Assembly: GCF_029867415.1 (NCBI RefSeq)
Contig: NC_081181.1
Span: 72,388,144 to 72,452,143, forward strand
Direction of reading: 5' to 3'
Origin: Vicia villosa
Lineage: Eukaryota; Streptophyta; Magnoliopsida; Fabales; Fabaceae
DNA length: 64,000 bases
Shown here: positions 11,139 to 22,125 of the stretch, one piece after another
How the letters are laid out: the number at the start of each line of letters is the position of its first letter
How positions within the stretch are numbered: position 1 is the first letter of the stretch
Program-made: the position numbers and the translations under genes
Notes under the pieces: model-generated
Told to the model about the DNA's origin: nothing
What the model saw: the letters and a program-made list of their open reading frames with translations, nothing else
Database searches by the model: none

Positions 11139-13693
11139 TGTAGCAACCTGCCCTAAAAATATAGACTTTTAGAGGCGCCACCTATTCTGAAGGGCGAATA
11201 GGAAACCCTACGCAGATATGAGATTCAGGGTAAGTTTATTATAATCAGGTCGAGGGAAGGTGTTAGGCACCCTCAACCCTTTCTTATGGCTTTGAATCTA
11301 AGGTGACAGTTTTATGGCTAAAATTATTAAGGCAAGGTTCATGCTTTCAAGGATTAATAATTAAGGGAAACGAATCGGGAAAAATTGAGATTTAGAGGGA
11401 AGGGGACTCGCCTTGGTTATCCAAGTGCCTACGTATCTCCTTAGGAGAATCAGAGTCAACGTAGTTCGGGCACAGGGTTGTACGCCTTAGGATTGAATTT
11501 GGGGTTTGAAATTGTTTAAAGGCTTTTTGAATGGCCTGTCATAGTTTTGAAATTGATTAGAATGTGGGAAAATGTTTTGAAGTTAGCGTACAACCCTGGT
11601 TTGATTTGGCACCGTTAGATGCGGTGACCAATGGATTTGGTCATCATAGCTAACGGATTAAAGGCATTGCTGATTGCTCAGATCGATAGATTGATCATCG
11701 CGGGCAGCAAATTGAAGGTGTTTTAGTTGGTGTATTTTTATCTCTCGTCTAAAGCGACTGATAGCTTCAGTCGGGTCGAGGAGAGAATTGATCGAGAGTT
11801 ATTTGAATTATTAAAAAATAATTAATTTAGACAAATAATCTAAATATCCTAAGTTAATCTAATTAAATAGAATTGAAATGATTGTGTGAAAAAGATACAA
11901 AAACTTTAGGTTTTATTATGAGGAAGAAAATCTAACTAACATTTCTTGATGTTAAAACAACCATTAACAAGAAACATGCGTGAGACTAAACAATTGAATA
12001 GAACATGCTCAAACAGTAAACCAAGGGGTGTGACTAGGAGATGGAGCACTGGAGATTCGTATGGGCTCAAAGTCTGGGTCCTACAACCATTTTGAAACAA
12101 GCTAGGGGGGGTGCGGTTCAAAAAAAAAACAAAGGGTGGTGGATGGTAAAATCACTTCGGGCCTAACCCAAGACACCAAAATGCCTCCCATCCCTTTTGT
12201 TTCATTATCTATTATGGTCTTCACAACACAAACCACTTTTTCTCTTCAAAATGGAACTACAAACCTATAAATGAAACTATGTTTCTAACAGTAATGAAAT
12301 CTCTCCATCTCACTTACAAATCAAAACAACAACCATCCAATTTAAGTCAAATCTCTTTCTTAACAATAACATAAAACATACCATGGATCTGAGCCAAAGA
12401 GAAAGAGGAGAAGTGGATGTTGCTTGCAGTGGCGGTTCGCGCGGAGTCGACGGCAGATGTGTGCGATCGGAGAATCGAGGCGGGATCTGCGTAGTCGACG
12501 GATCTGGGACGGAGCTTGGGGCTGTTGCCGTCGTGTTGGCCGGCTGACGGCAGCTTTGCGTGTTGCGTGTGGATCTTATTTCTTGTATTCAGGAAAGTGT
12601 TAGCTCCGATTCGTCCTCTAATCCCTTCCCTTCTTCTTATTTTGCAGGTTCAGATGAAGATTAAGGTGTGACTTCGACTTCGCGACGGCTCCGATTTTCC
12701 AGAATTTCTCCTCCCCCTTCTTCTTATGATTTTCTTGCTTTTATATTATTAGGGTTAGATTAGATTAGGAAAGATTTGATTCAAGTTAGAGATTCGATTC
12801 GTTTGTAAATTGATTTGTAAGATTTTCAATAAAATTATTTGATTCAATTCTGTTTTGAGTTTTATTCCAATTTGATTTTGAGTTTGCTTGTTAAGATTAG
12901 ATTTGATTTTGTTATGTTTTGTTCCAGATTTTGTTTTCTGTTACGCGTTTGATTGAGGATCCATGGGCCTGGGTTTGTGACGATGGAGATTAGGGTTTCG
13001 TGGGTGATGTCGCAGCGGCTATGGTTTGCTGCGTGAGACTGAAGACGAAGGTGAACAGTGGCCGGGTCGGTTCTGACCCGGTCGACTCCTGATCCGTGTG
13101 TGGCCCAAACCAATGGCCCAATAATTTTCTTTCTGTTATCACTTTGTGGCCCAAAAGACAACAAAACACCAATCACCAAAAATCCATTGATTTGCTTAAT
13201 TTAATTAATCAATTAATCAGTAAAAGTAAGCTAATCAATCGATAATACTCCCCTAATAATAACCCAATAAAATAATATTCTGATAACCAATTATATTAAT
13301 ATTAATAATAAACTTGATTAATCTTTACTAACCTAATATTAATTTTAAAATTAATATTTAGGAATTAACAAATATTAATAAGCTATGATTAATAGTAATG
13401 TAAATGGTTAAATGGTGATAAGCAAATGGGCCTATTGGGCCTTAATATTTTCTATTTCTAGCAAGACACCCCTCTATTTTTTTCTACGAACCAAAAAGAA
13501 GACAGAAAAAAAACCCAAGTGCCAATTGAATTTAGAGATTTTTGCTATTTACACCCTCTCTTTTCTTTGATCAAGGGAATTTTATAGGAGAGCGAGTTTA
13601 ATAATAGGTATACTAAACCCTATGGCTCCTAATTTTTAACACCCTTAATAAATTAAAATTGGAATTGCACCGGGTAAATTTTGGGGTATGACA
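11139..13693 (-). mobile_element. Tat-B 3' LTR
   Basis: Near-identical to 50215-52782. On the minus strand it starts TGTCATACCCCAAAATTTACC and ends GGTTGCTACA. It is 13 bases shorter than the other copy, mostly from one indel near 11937 (the right copy has extra bases around 51012-51030). Differences by eye are of the order of 1%. The ORF at 12862-13179 recurs at 51951-52268 only because the LTR is duplicated; no product is recognised. Confidence 0.9.
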
Positions 13694-16600
13694 ACTGCCT
13701 CTATTTAATTACCTTGGATTGAATGGCGTGAGAATACGCAGGTCTCACGCTTTTTGAATCGAAGAGTTATTAAATATTGGAAGACCCCTGAATTTACCTT
13801 GTGCTCAAATATGAGAGAAAAGAATCGTCCTGCTAAAGCCTGAGTCTTACATAGCGAGGACTTTGTATGATCAGCTTGCTATATTGCTAGCAAGCTTTCG
13901 CAGTTTGTGAACCCCACTTACTATAGTTCTAGCAAGTTCCCCTGCACCAATAGGATTACTTGTCATAGTTTGGACAAGTTTACTTGTATAGAGGATTGTC
14001 TTGTAAATGCGTATGCATCCTGTGTATGCATATGATCCTGTTATTTGTACAATGCAAATGTATGCATGTTCACATATGTAAATGATGCGTGTGCGCGAAT
14101 GGGTATGTATGATAATGCTTATGTATAATGCTTATGCGTAGTTTATTTGTGAGTAAAAGGAACGACAAGGTTGTTATCATCGGTAAGGTTACCGGGATAC
14201 GTCAATCAGGCGATTGGAAAATAGACACTTAGTATGGTTACTGGCATCGGTAAGGTTACCGGAAAGCATCAATCAGGTGATTGGAAAGAATACCTCAGTA
14301 AGGTTACTGGCATCGGTAGGGTTACCGAAGAACATCAATCAGGTGATTGGAAAGAATATCTCAGTAAGGTTACTGGCATCGGTAAGGTTACCGGGAAACA
14401 TCAATCGGGTAATTGGAAAGAATGTCTCAGTAAGGTTACTGGCATCGACAAGGTTACCGGAGAACATCAATCAGGTGATTGGAAAGAAAATCTCAGTAAG
14501 GTTACTGGCATCAGTAGGGTTACCGGAAAACATCAATCAGGTGATTGGAAAGAAAATCTCAGTAAGGCTACTGGCATCGGTAGGGTTACCGGAAAACAAC
14601 AATCAGGTGATTGGAAAGGTATCTCAGTAAGGTTACTGGCATCGGTAGGGTTACCGGAAAACACCAAATTGTATGGTTTTGGTATTGATTTCTTTGGAAA
14701 AATTTGTATTTGAGGGGGTAAAGTGGCATAAGGTTGGGAAAGCTTGCCGACAGCACCATTAAGAATAAATGATTTGTGGAGAATACTGCTCGGGATAGTT
14801 GAGGCATAAAGAGTTCTTCTGGAGAAGTGACACTGACCTAACCGGGGACGTGAAAGGTACTTGATAAGACTTGAATATGGTTTATGCTTCGATGCATGTT
14901 TTTAAAAAACTAACTGTAATGCTCCACCTGAGTGGAAATGCTATGCATTTTGGAGGATGCAATGCGATATGCAATGATGTCTATCAGGAGCTCAAAGGCT
15001 GAAGTCTTCTGACTGTTGAGGAACGCCAATCATCTGGATTTAAATCTCGACTCTCGCTGAGGGTAAAGATCATGACTTCGCGATATTCTCTTTGTATACA
15101 CAAGTTGTTTTAGCCTGGCCTGAACTTTATTGGATCAAATAATTGAAAAGGAGGAGATGCCCCTGCCTATTGTCTAGCCCAAGTCGGCAGGGCTTTTGAA
15201 GAGATCGCCTCGAGAGGATTTTCAGGGATCTGTGCCATCGAGATAGAATGCCCCAGTGTCGTGAACTATGAAATAGTGCCCCTGACCAATCACCGTTAGG
15301 GATGGTTTCAGCCATGCTGGAGTAACAACCCCTGATTACTCAATACTTTGAGACATTCTTCGAACCTTGAGTGATTGCCCCATTTTTGGATTTGTAAAAG
15401 ATATGCCCTTGAGTGTTATTGCTTCGAGACTCGACCCAAGTCAATTGGATCTTAGGGTGGATGCCCCTAGTCAATAGGATATATGTATACCCTTGTGATC
15501 ATTGGGATTTTGCCCCTGGTTAGGAGAACCCCCTGGACGTGGTTCCCCCATCCAAGAGTCTTTATTAAAAATGATAACCTCTATATTCTCACTCAACGGA
15601 GTATTCAACTGCTTCTCCGCCCCTTAGGGTAATCCACTTTGAGATATTTTGCTCCCAACTTGACGGAGTTATGAAGACAACTTATTCTTGGGGAAGATGC
15701 ACCTTTTTATCAGAAATTCATTATGGAATCTTCTTGGATGTCACGCACTCGTTCATATGCCAAGGATGTTTATTATGAGAATGATAATTCTAATACAAAG
15801 TTTATGTTTGTCTTGAAACTTAAATTTTTTTTTTGAAATGATGTCGTAACATCGATTTTTTTTTATTTTTATGAAAGGTGGTATGATGCCAACTCAAAAG
15901 TTTCAGCAAGCCTCGCAGGAGTCAGATTACCGTACTCTCGTTTAGTATGCTTTCGAATAAACCCTACTTCAGTTAGGACTTTTGAAGGTTGTAACGTGGC
16001 CGGGTTCACGGTTTTAGAAAAAAGATTTATGGCTCAAAAATATTTGGTGCCCACCCACTCTCCGTGATGTTCTCCAATCCTAAGTTCAATTAACTCGACC
16101 TGAGTGTTCATCCCTCCAAAGGAATTTTGGCATGGTTGAGGAATCAATGAGGATCTTCGGGCATGGCAGTCGCTCACCTTTTCTTCCTTGATTTTATAGT
16201 CACACGACTTTGTCCTCACCTGGAAATTTTATTATTATTTTTTTTTGCCTTTCACTTTTTCTTCTTCTTCTTTTTCTTAACAAGTCACGTGACTTTGCAT
16301 TTGTCTTTGATTTGCTGGAAGTGATTGCGACTACCTCATTCCATGATTGATGGAGAATTACCATTGTGGCATTGTTATCTTTTGACCTCTTGAAGAATAA
16401 AGGATAAACATTGTGGTTTTGACATTCCTCAACCTTTTGACAGATAACCATTGTTGTATCTTTAGATGCATACCCTTAATGAGTTTTGAACACTCGGTCA
16501 GATTAACCGAACACTATCCTGCCCCTGGGTTAAAAATGAAGGTTTTTTTCTGAATAGAAATGAAACTTCTACTTCAAGGCTCAAAGGGGTTGACGAGGGT

Positions 16601-16999
16601 CTATCTCCCTTATTTCTCCGGTGTTTGGGGATTTGAAACAATGCCTGTACATCATCAGCAAGGTTTTATTCAAAAGCGCACCGTTTGAAATTCTTGGTAT
16701 CATGCTCATCATCCCCCCTCCAGAGTTACTTGCCTTTTTTTATTTACAAGAGTTGAGTACAACAAGAAAATAAAAGCGAATGGATTGTTTCAAGACAAAA
16801 ATATTCAATGTATTATGATTATTATTCAAAAACAAACGAGTTTTGCATACGAGAAAGTGCTTAATGAAACAAGAAAATTACAAATGAGAATGCAGAATGA
16901 AACACAAATTGCCAACATTGAAGAGACTTGACTCTGTCTGGATCTATTGCTTTAGAAGGTACATCTTGCAATCTTGACCTCTGCTCAGGCGTGGGGAAT
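13694..16999 (-). other. Tat-B 3' non-coding region without pol
   Basis: Between the end of gag and the 3' LTR there are 3.3 kb with no RT, RNase H or integrase motif on either strand. The region holds the 66-bp tandem array (14175-14670) and scattered short phrases such as TGCCCCTGG. The poly-T and poly-A runs near 15825 and 16240 look like ordinary low-complexity sequence. In an autonomous Tat element pol would sit here. Confidence 0.7.
14175..14670. repeat. 66-bp tandem repeat array, about 7.5 copies
   Basis: The mark CTGGCATCGG (or one-base variants) recurs at 14241, 14307, 14373, 14439, 14505, 14571 and 14636, so the period is 66 bases with one 65-base unit at the end. Each unit holds two versions of AAGGTTAC(T/C)GG and the phrase CAATCAGGTGATTGGAAAG. 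Because 66 is a multiple of three, two plus-strand frames stay open, giving repetitive ORFs that should not be read as proteins. Tandem arrays in the 3' untranslated region are known for Tat/Ogre elements and can seed satellites. Confidence 0.95.
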
Positions 17000-18471
17000 T
17001 CAATTTATGCGCAGACCGTTTGGCGTGAAGCAAATTGCCTTGGAATCAATGAGGTTTTGAACTGTGCCTTTGAATACGTTGCAACCTTCAATCGAATGGC
17101 CAGGTGCCCCTGAATGGAACTCACAGTAGGCGTTGGGATCATATCCTTCAGGATAAAGAAAAGGAGGAGGCCCAAGCTGTTTTAATTCCACTAAAGAATT
17201 TCGGAGTAAATGAGAGAGCAACTGACTATGCGGCATTGGAATTGGTTCATATACCTTTCGTGGCCTTCTTTGATTCTTCCCACCCTGTGGTCGGCGATTT
17301 TGTCTATATCTCTGCTGTTGTTGCGGAGCATACTTAACTGATTGATTATACAGAACAGGCTCTTGTTGCACAAATTGAACTGGTGGCTGGCTAATAGTTG
17401 CAGCGCAGATTTGTGGAGCATCCTGATCAGGAGTAATTTCTGTCATTTGATAGCAAGGGATCTGAACTGGAGAATAAGCATGATCTTTCTCTTCAACTTC
17501 GGAAATTGTACTTGTTTCTTCACCATCTTGTTCTGGGAATTCAAAATTAGTAGCAGTGTTTTGAATCCTACCAGTCATAAGACCGTGCTCAATTCTTTCT
17601 CCGATGACAACCAAAGTTGAGAATTCAGAAGCGGCACATCCAACCATCCGATTCAGATAGGGGTCTTGTAAAGTGTCCATGAACATGTCTATAAGTTCAC
17701 GTTCCAAAAGAGGAGGTTGAACCCTGGCAGCTAGCTCCCTCCATCTTTGTGCATATTCTCTAAAGGATTCGTCAACCTTCTGAGTCAAACCCTGAAGTTG
17801 AATTCTGGTAGGAACCATATCACTGTTATGTTTGTAATGCTTGAAAAAGGCTTTGGCTAGATCTTTCCAAGTGCGGATGTTGGTCCTTTCAAGCTGGGTA
17901 TACCATTCAAGAGATGCCCCACTAAGACTATCCTGAAATAAGTGCATTAGAAGTTTATCATTTTCTGCATAAGGAGCCATCTTGTTGCAAAATGCCTTGA
18001 TGTGTGTTATTGGGCAAGTGGTACCCTTGTACTTCTCAAAGTCGGGGCTTTGAACTTAGGAGGAATCTTGATATCAGGCACCAGGCATAAACTAGCAGCA
18101 TCTAAACCAAGGCAATCACGATCCTCGATAGCTTTCAATCTCTTATCCAAATGACGGAGCTTACCCTCATCTTCATCCATTGGAAACTTAAAGGTATCAT
18201 ATGACGAAACAGAAATATTTTCACGGTGCGGAGCCTCGTTGACGGGAACTCGCATAGTGTTTCTAACATTCTGATTTAAAGGGACCTCTTGGGTAGGATT
18301 GACGACTTTCTGATGAACGCCACTTGGATCAACAGTAACATCCGGCCTCTGAACAGGTTGCCTTAACTCTTCTTGTCCACGGGTAACGATTTGGATAGCT
18401 TCCAAAAATTGACCCATAGTAGTCCCTATCTGAGCCCTAATCTCTGCCATGTCTGTCTGAATTTGCCCCAT
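17000..18471 (-). pseudogene. gag: Tat-B gag (broken)
   Basis: The structural polyprotein of a Tat-lineage element, which forms virus-like particles and packages RNA. The likely start is ATG 18471 (MGQIQTDMAEIRAQIG); the open frame reaches back to 18537 without a nearer ATG. Signs of the family: a charged N-terminus, LCLVPDIKIPPKFKAP, then the retrotransposon-gag domain (LFQDSLSGASLEWYTQL, WKDLAKAFFKHY, ESFREYAQRWRELAARV) and a C-terminal zinc-binding-like CEFHSGAPGHSIEGC. One base appears lost near 18050 (CCGAC where relatives read CCGGAC), which shifts the frame between 18007 and 17980. The frame ends at 17000 with no protease. It closely resembles Ogre-C gag in layout. Confidence 0.85.
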
Positions 18472-18590
18472 GATTAACCTCGAATGTCGGGAAATCAATT
18501 TTGCAGTCTCTGATTCCAGATACAAGTTAAGATGCAAATAAGCTCCTGGCAGAAATGCATGTCATGTATGAATGATAAACTCCTATGATG

Positions 18591-18595
18591 CAATG
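18591..18595. other. CAATG target-site duplication of Ogre-C (left)
   Basis: CAATG here and at 49045-49049 bracket the Ogre element. Joining the flanks restores a continuous Tat-B leader and gag. Confidence 0.8.
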
Positions 18596-19539
18596 TGTGG
18601 TTGTCGTTTTTTTTACCTCCCCGTTTCACTTGGGAGGACGGCACGCTAGACCCTTCACGCGAAATTTGGAAGGAGAATGCGCCCGTGGTGGGATGAATTT
18701 TGTTTCAGTTCTTCCTACGATATCACACGAACTTTCTTATTGTCCTACGAGTAGGAAAGGGAAAAAAAGATCTCAACTAAACCCTAGGAGTTTGCTAAGT
18801 GTGGGGATTACACCTAGACTAGAAATTCTGGAGTCCGGGGAGTCGGTTATACATAGGGAAGTGTTTAAACACCCTACATATCTGTAGTACTCTACAGGAA
18901 CCTTCTCTGTGTCATTGTGATTGTGTTTACTGCTAATGATTGGGAAAGTTTCTCCTTTGTATTAGGAGAAGGAATTGAATTGAATAAAAGAAAGACAGAC
19001 AGACTGACAAACTGACTATTTTTGGTATTTTATTAGCTCGCTGAGATTCCTTGTGAACCTCATGCCTACATATCCCTAATGGAAGTCAGAGCTTAATGTA
19101 GTTCGGGGAACTAATTAATTATTAATTATTTTTGGGTGCCTTGCTTGAAGCTCAAGGTTGAAGCTTTGAATTAAATCTCTGTTTACAGTAAAGAGACATG
19201 AAGTCATCTTTATAGAGAGGTATTTCTACTATTCCACCACAAACATTAAAAGAGTGACAGAATAACTGAATTCATTTCATTCAAGAGGGGGACCTTACTT
19301 GTGTATGTGCAAGTATACCAGTCAAATGCCTCTTAAATGAAAGAAAGATGCTCATCCAAATTAGGGAAAGTTACCACATGTCTGGGTTTTACTGCCAGCT
19401 CATGCCTTTCAAAATCCTAAATGGGAGACTTGATTAAAATGAAATGTAATGTTTGTTTGTTTGAATGTGGTGAGATAGAAGAAAGATCTCTCTATAGAGA
19501 TAAGCTATGTCTATCTACTGTATAAAAGATTTGATTTTT

Positions 19540-20400
19540 AACTGGCTTGTATGAGGCCCAAGCTTGAGGCTTTTTGATTGATTGATTATGATTCTGGGAG
19601 AAAACTCCACTGAGGATTAATTTACAAGGGATTTTTATGTTCTGTACAAAGCCCAGAATTGAGGCTGACTCTACTTGGGGAGTGTCTATTTTGATGGATT
19701 TTATTTGGTGTTCTGTACAAAGCCCAGAATTGAGGCTGACTCTAGTTAGGGGAAATATTATTTTCTGCCTTGTATGAAGCCCAAGGTTGTGGCGGACTCT
19801 TAAATAAACTGAGTATGGATGACTCTATGGGAAAAGATCCTAGATGTTAGGAATCTTTGACACATGAAATATGGTTTATCTGCCTTGTACAAAGCCCAAG
19901 GTTGTGGCTACTGAACAATGAAGGACTCACTAGGGGAGACTCTATTATCTGCCTTGCACAATGCCCAAGGTTGAGGCTGAATATTAACAGGGAGTTTTAT
20001 TGTTTTGGTGCCTTGTATGAAGCCCAAGGTTGAGGCTAACTGTTTTTTTTTGTTGGTTTTGACTCTGTTGAAGGATTTATTTATTAAAAGACTGATTTTT
20101 TTGGAAGCTAACCCTTTCCAGGGATTTTGACTCAGCTGGAGACATTGTCTGTTAAAAGACTGATTTTTGTCATGTTTTTTGGAGGCTGGCCCTTTCCAGG
20201 GGTTTTGACTCTTTTGGGGAAATTATCTCCTAAGAGAAATGAATCTTTGGTTTTGAAGGCTAACCCTTTCCAGGGGTTTTTGTTAAAATGAAAGAATGAT
20301 TTGGAGGCTAACCCTTTCCAGGGGTTTTTATTAAGATGAAAGAAACGATTTGGAGGCTAACCCATTCCAGGGGTTTTTATTAAGATGATTGGCAGAAAGA
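19540..20400. repeat. imperfect short-repeat cluster in Ogre-C 3' LTR
   Basis: Two phrases recur: CTTGTACAAAGCCCAAGGTT followed by GAGGCTGACTCT (about seven versions, spaced roughly 60-110 bases), and GGAGGCTAACCCTTTCCAGG (about six versions). Spacing is irregular, so this is an amplified-motif region rather than a clean tandem array. The same cluster is at 43960-44820. Confidence 0.8.
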
Positions 20401-21892
20401 TTATCTAGTGGAGACTTCTTGTTTAAAGCCCAAGATGAAGGCTGACTCTGACTGAGGATAAGCAAACATGGATCCTAGACTCTGCTAAGGAAAATTGATG
20501 AAGATAAGGGTGACAGAGACTGTCCATGTCTCTCATTCCAAAAGGTGTACTCAATGTAAAATTGAGACAAACTTAGCTTGTTTAAAGTCTGGTTTAAATT
20601 GGAAGAAACTCACCAGGGTATGTTAAAAGGTGACTAAAGACCTGTTCCTATGTTTATAAGAAACCTGATGGGTCCTTGTATACAAGCTCAAGAGGAAGCT
20701 GGAAATGCTTTTAAGAAGCCTGTGGGTCCATGTACAAAGCCCAAGAGGAGGCTAATCGAGGGTCATCGAGGGTCCTTGTTATAGCACAAGAGAAAGCTAT
20801 GTAGTTTTGAACTTATTTTGGCTTTAAGCAAATGGGTAAGAGGTTTCACCGGGAATAATTCCTCTTTGGGTGGATGTGTCCTATTTTTTTAGATTCTAAG
20901 GTTTTTGCCAAGATGTTTCACCGGGAATAATTCATCTTGGGGGTTTGAACTACAGATCTCTAATTAGGAAAGAGCCTTCACCGGGAAGACATTCTCAATC
21001 CTAGGCCATATTCCTATAATATATATATAGTTTAACTGTCCTAGGGTTTATACTCAAACGTAGTTCTAAACTAATATATATGCACAGTTTATATTTGACA
21101 GTAATTTAAATAAAGACTGTAAATGGAAAGCTTGTAAAGCCTAACCTGGATGGAGTGGAGGCCTTTGAAGAAGTACGTACAAAGCCTTACCAGCAATTGG
21201 TGGATAACAGTTGAATATATATATGATAAACAGTTAATGTTTTTTTGAAAACAGAAGAAGTGAAGATGGACAAAGGTCACATAGGTATCTGAAGAGTTTC
21301 ACCGGGAATAATGCCCTTCAAATACCAGAAGAATGTTTTGAAAATAGAAAGAAGATTTTGAAAATACAGTTTTGAAAACAAGCTAAGAAGAGAAGAAGGT
21401 GTTGGGACTTACACTCTATTAGAGGCCCATTTAAAAATGATTTACTGTTTATGAGAAACAGTTGAAAATGATTGAAATGATATAAGGTTTTGTTGTTTGA
21501 AAACCTTAATCATCTGTTTGATCGGAGATTGAAAACAGTTTTGCAAATTGACAAAAGTCAACTTAATTAAGGCAAAGATGAAATCTATACCTAATTAAGA
21601 CCTAAATAATTAGGATTTTATCATAAAATTATTCACAAAGTAATTAGGTTAAAACAAAATGAAAATACATATTTTAAAGTATTTAAGAAAACATTTAAAA
21701 CATATTATTTTAAACCTAATTAAAATACATGAAATAAATAATATTTTTATGATTTTTTTGATTATTCATAAAATAGGATATTAAATAACAAGTGTGTGAA
21801 AAATGAAGTGAAAATGATTTAATTTGATAGGTGAATTAATTGTGTGAAGTTGTGAGAAAAATGAAGGAAATTAGTGGTAAAAAATTGGGTTT

Positions 21893-21967
21893 GTCTCCTC
21901 CAAGGTTTGAACACACGCCCTCTAAGTCACCAGCTCAAAATAACACCACTGAGCCAACGCGCGCTTG
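21893..21967 (-). repeat. tRNA-like module 1 in Ogre-C 3' LTR
   Basis: On the minus strand TTGGCTCAGTGGTG fits the A box and GTGTTCAAACC fits the B box, at tRNA spacing within about 75 bases. The order and length match a tRNA gene body, but the T arm is imperfect (GTGTTCAAACCTTGG). The copy in the other LTR is at 46320-46394. Likely tRNA-derived; not a functional tRNA. Confidence 0.6.
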
Positions 21968-22042
21968 GTGATTATAACACACACCCAGTTCATTATATTT
22001 TCAAACAAGTGGTAAATCATGGAAAAATAAAAGAAACAAAAA

Positions 22043-22125
22043 GTCTGGGGCGAGGGGGATTCGAACCCCAGACCTTGGGCATGAGGAGACTAAGAGCGCA
22101 TGTGAGGCCACTAGGGCAAACGATG
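22043..22125 (-). repeat. tRNA-like module 2 in Ogre-C 3' LTR
   Basis: On the minus strand TTGCCCTAGTGGCC resembles the A box, and TGGGGTTCGAATCCCCC is a near-perfect T arm with B box. The spacing between them (about 40 bases) leaves room for a long variable arm. It lies about 75 bases from module 1, in the same orientation. The other LTR carries it at 46471-46551. Confidence 0.65.

Noticed and set aside
14214..14713. Two overlapping repetitive ORFs (138 and 159 codons) as repeat proteins
   Set aside because: They are open only because the 66-bp tandem unit is a multiple of three; both frames are equally open and there is no conserved start or context.
18585..18887. 100-codon ORF, also seen as part of 42894-43301
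   Set aside because: It starts across the LTR border and lies antisense to Ogre-C; the two versions have unrelated N-terminal parts.
22043..22125. Functional tRNA gene
   Set aside because: The B box is good but the A box is poor and I cannot derive a complete cloverleaf with a normal anticodon loop.
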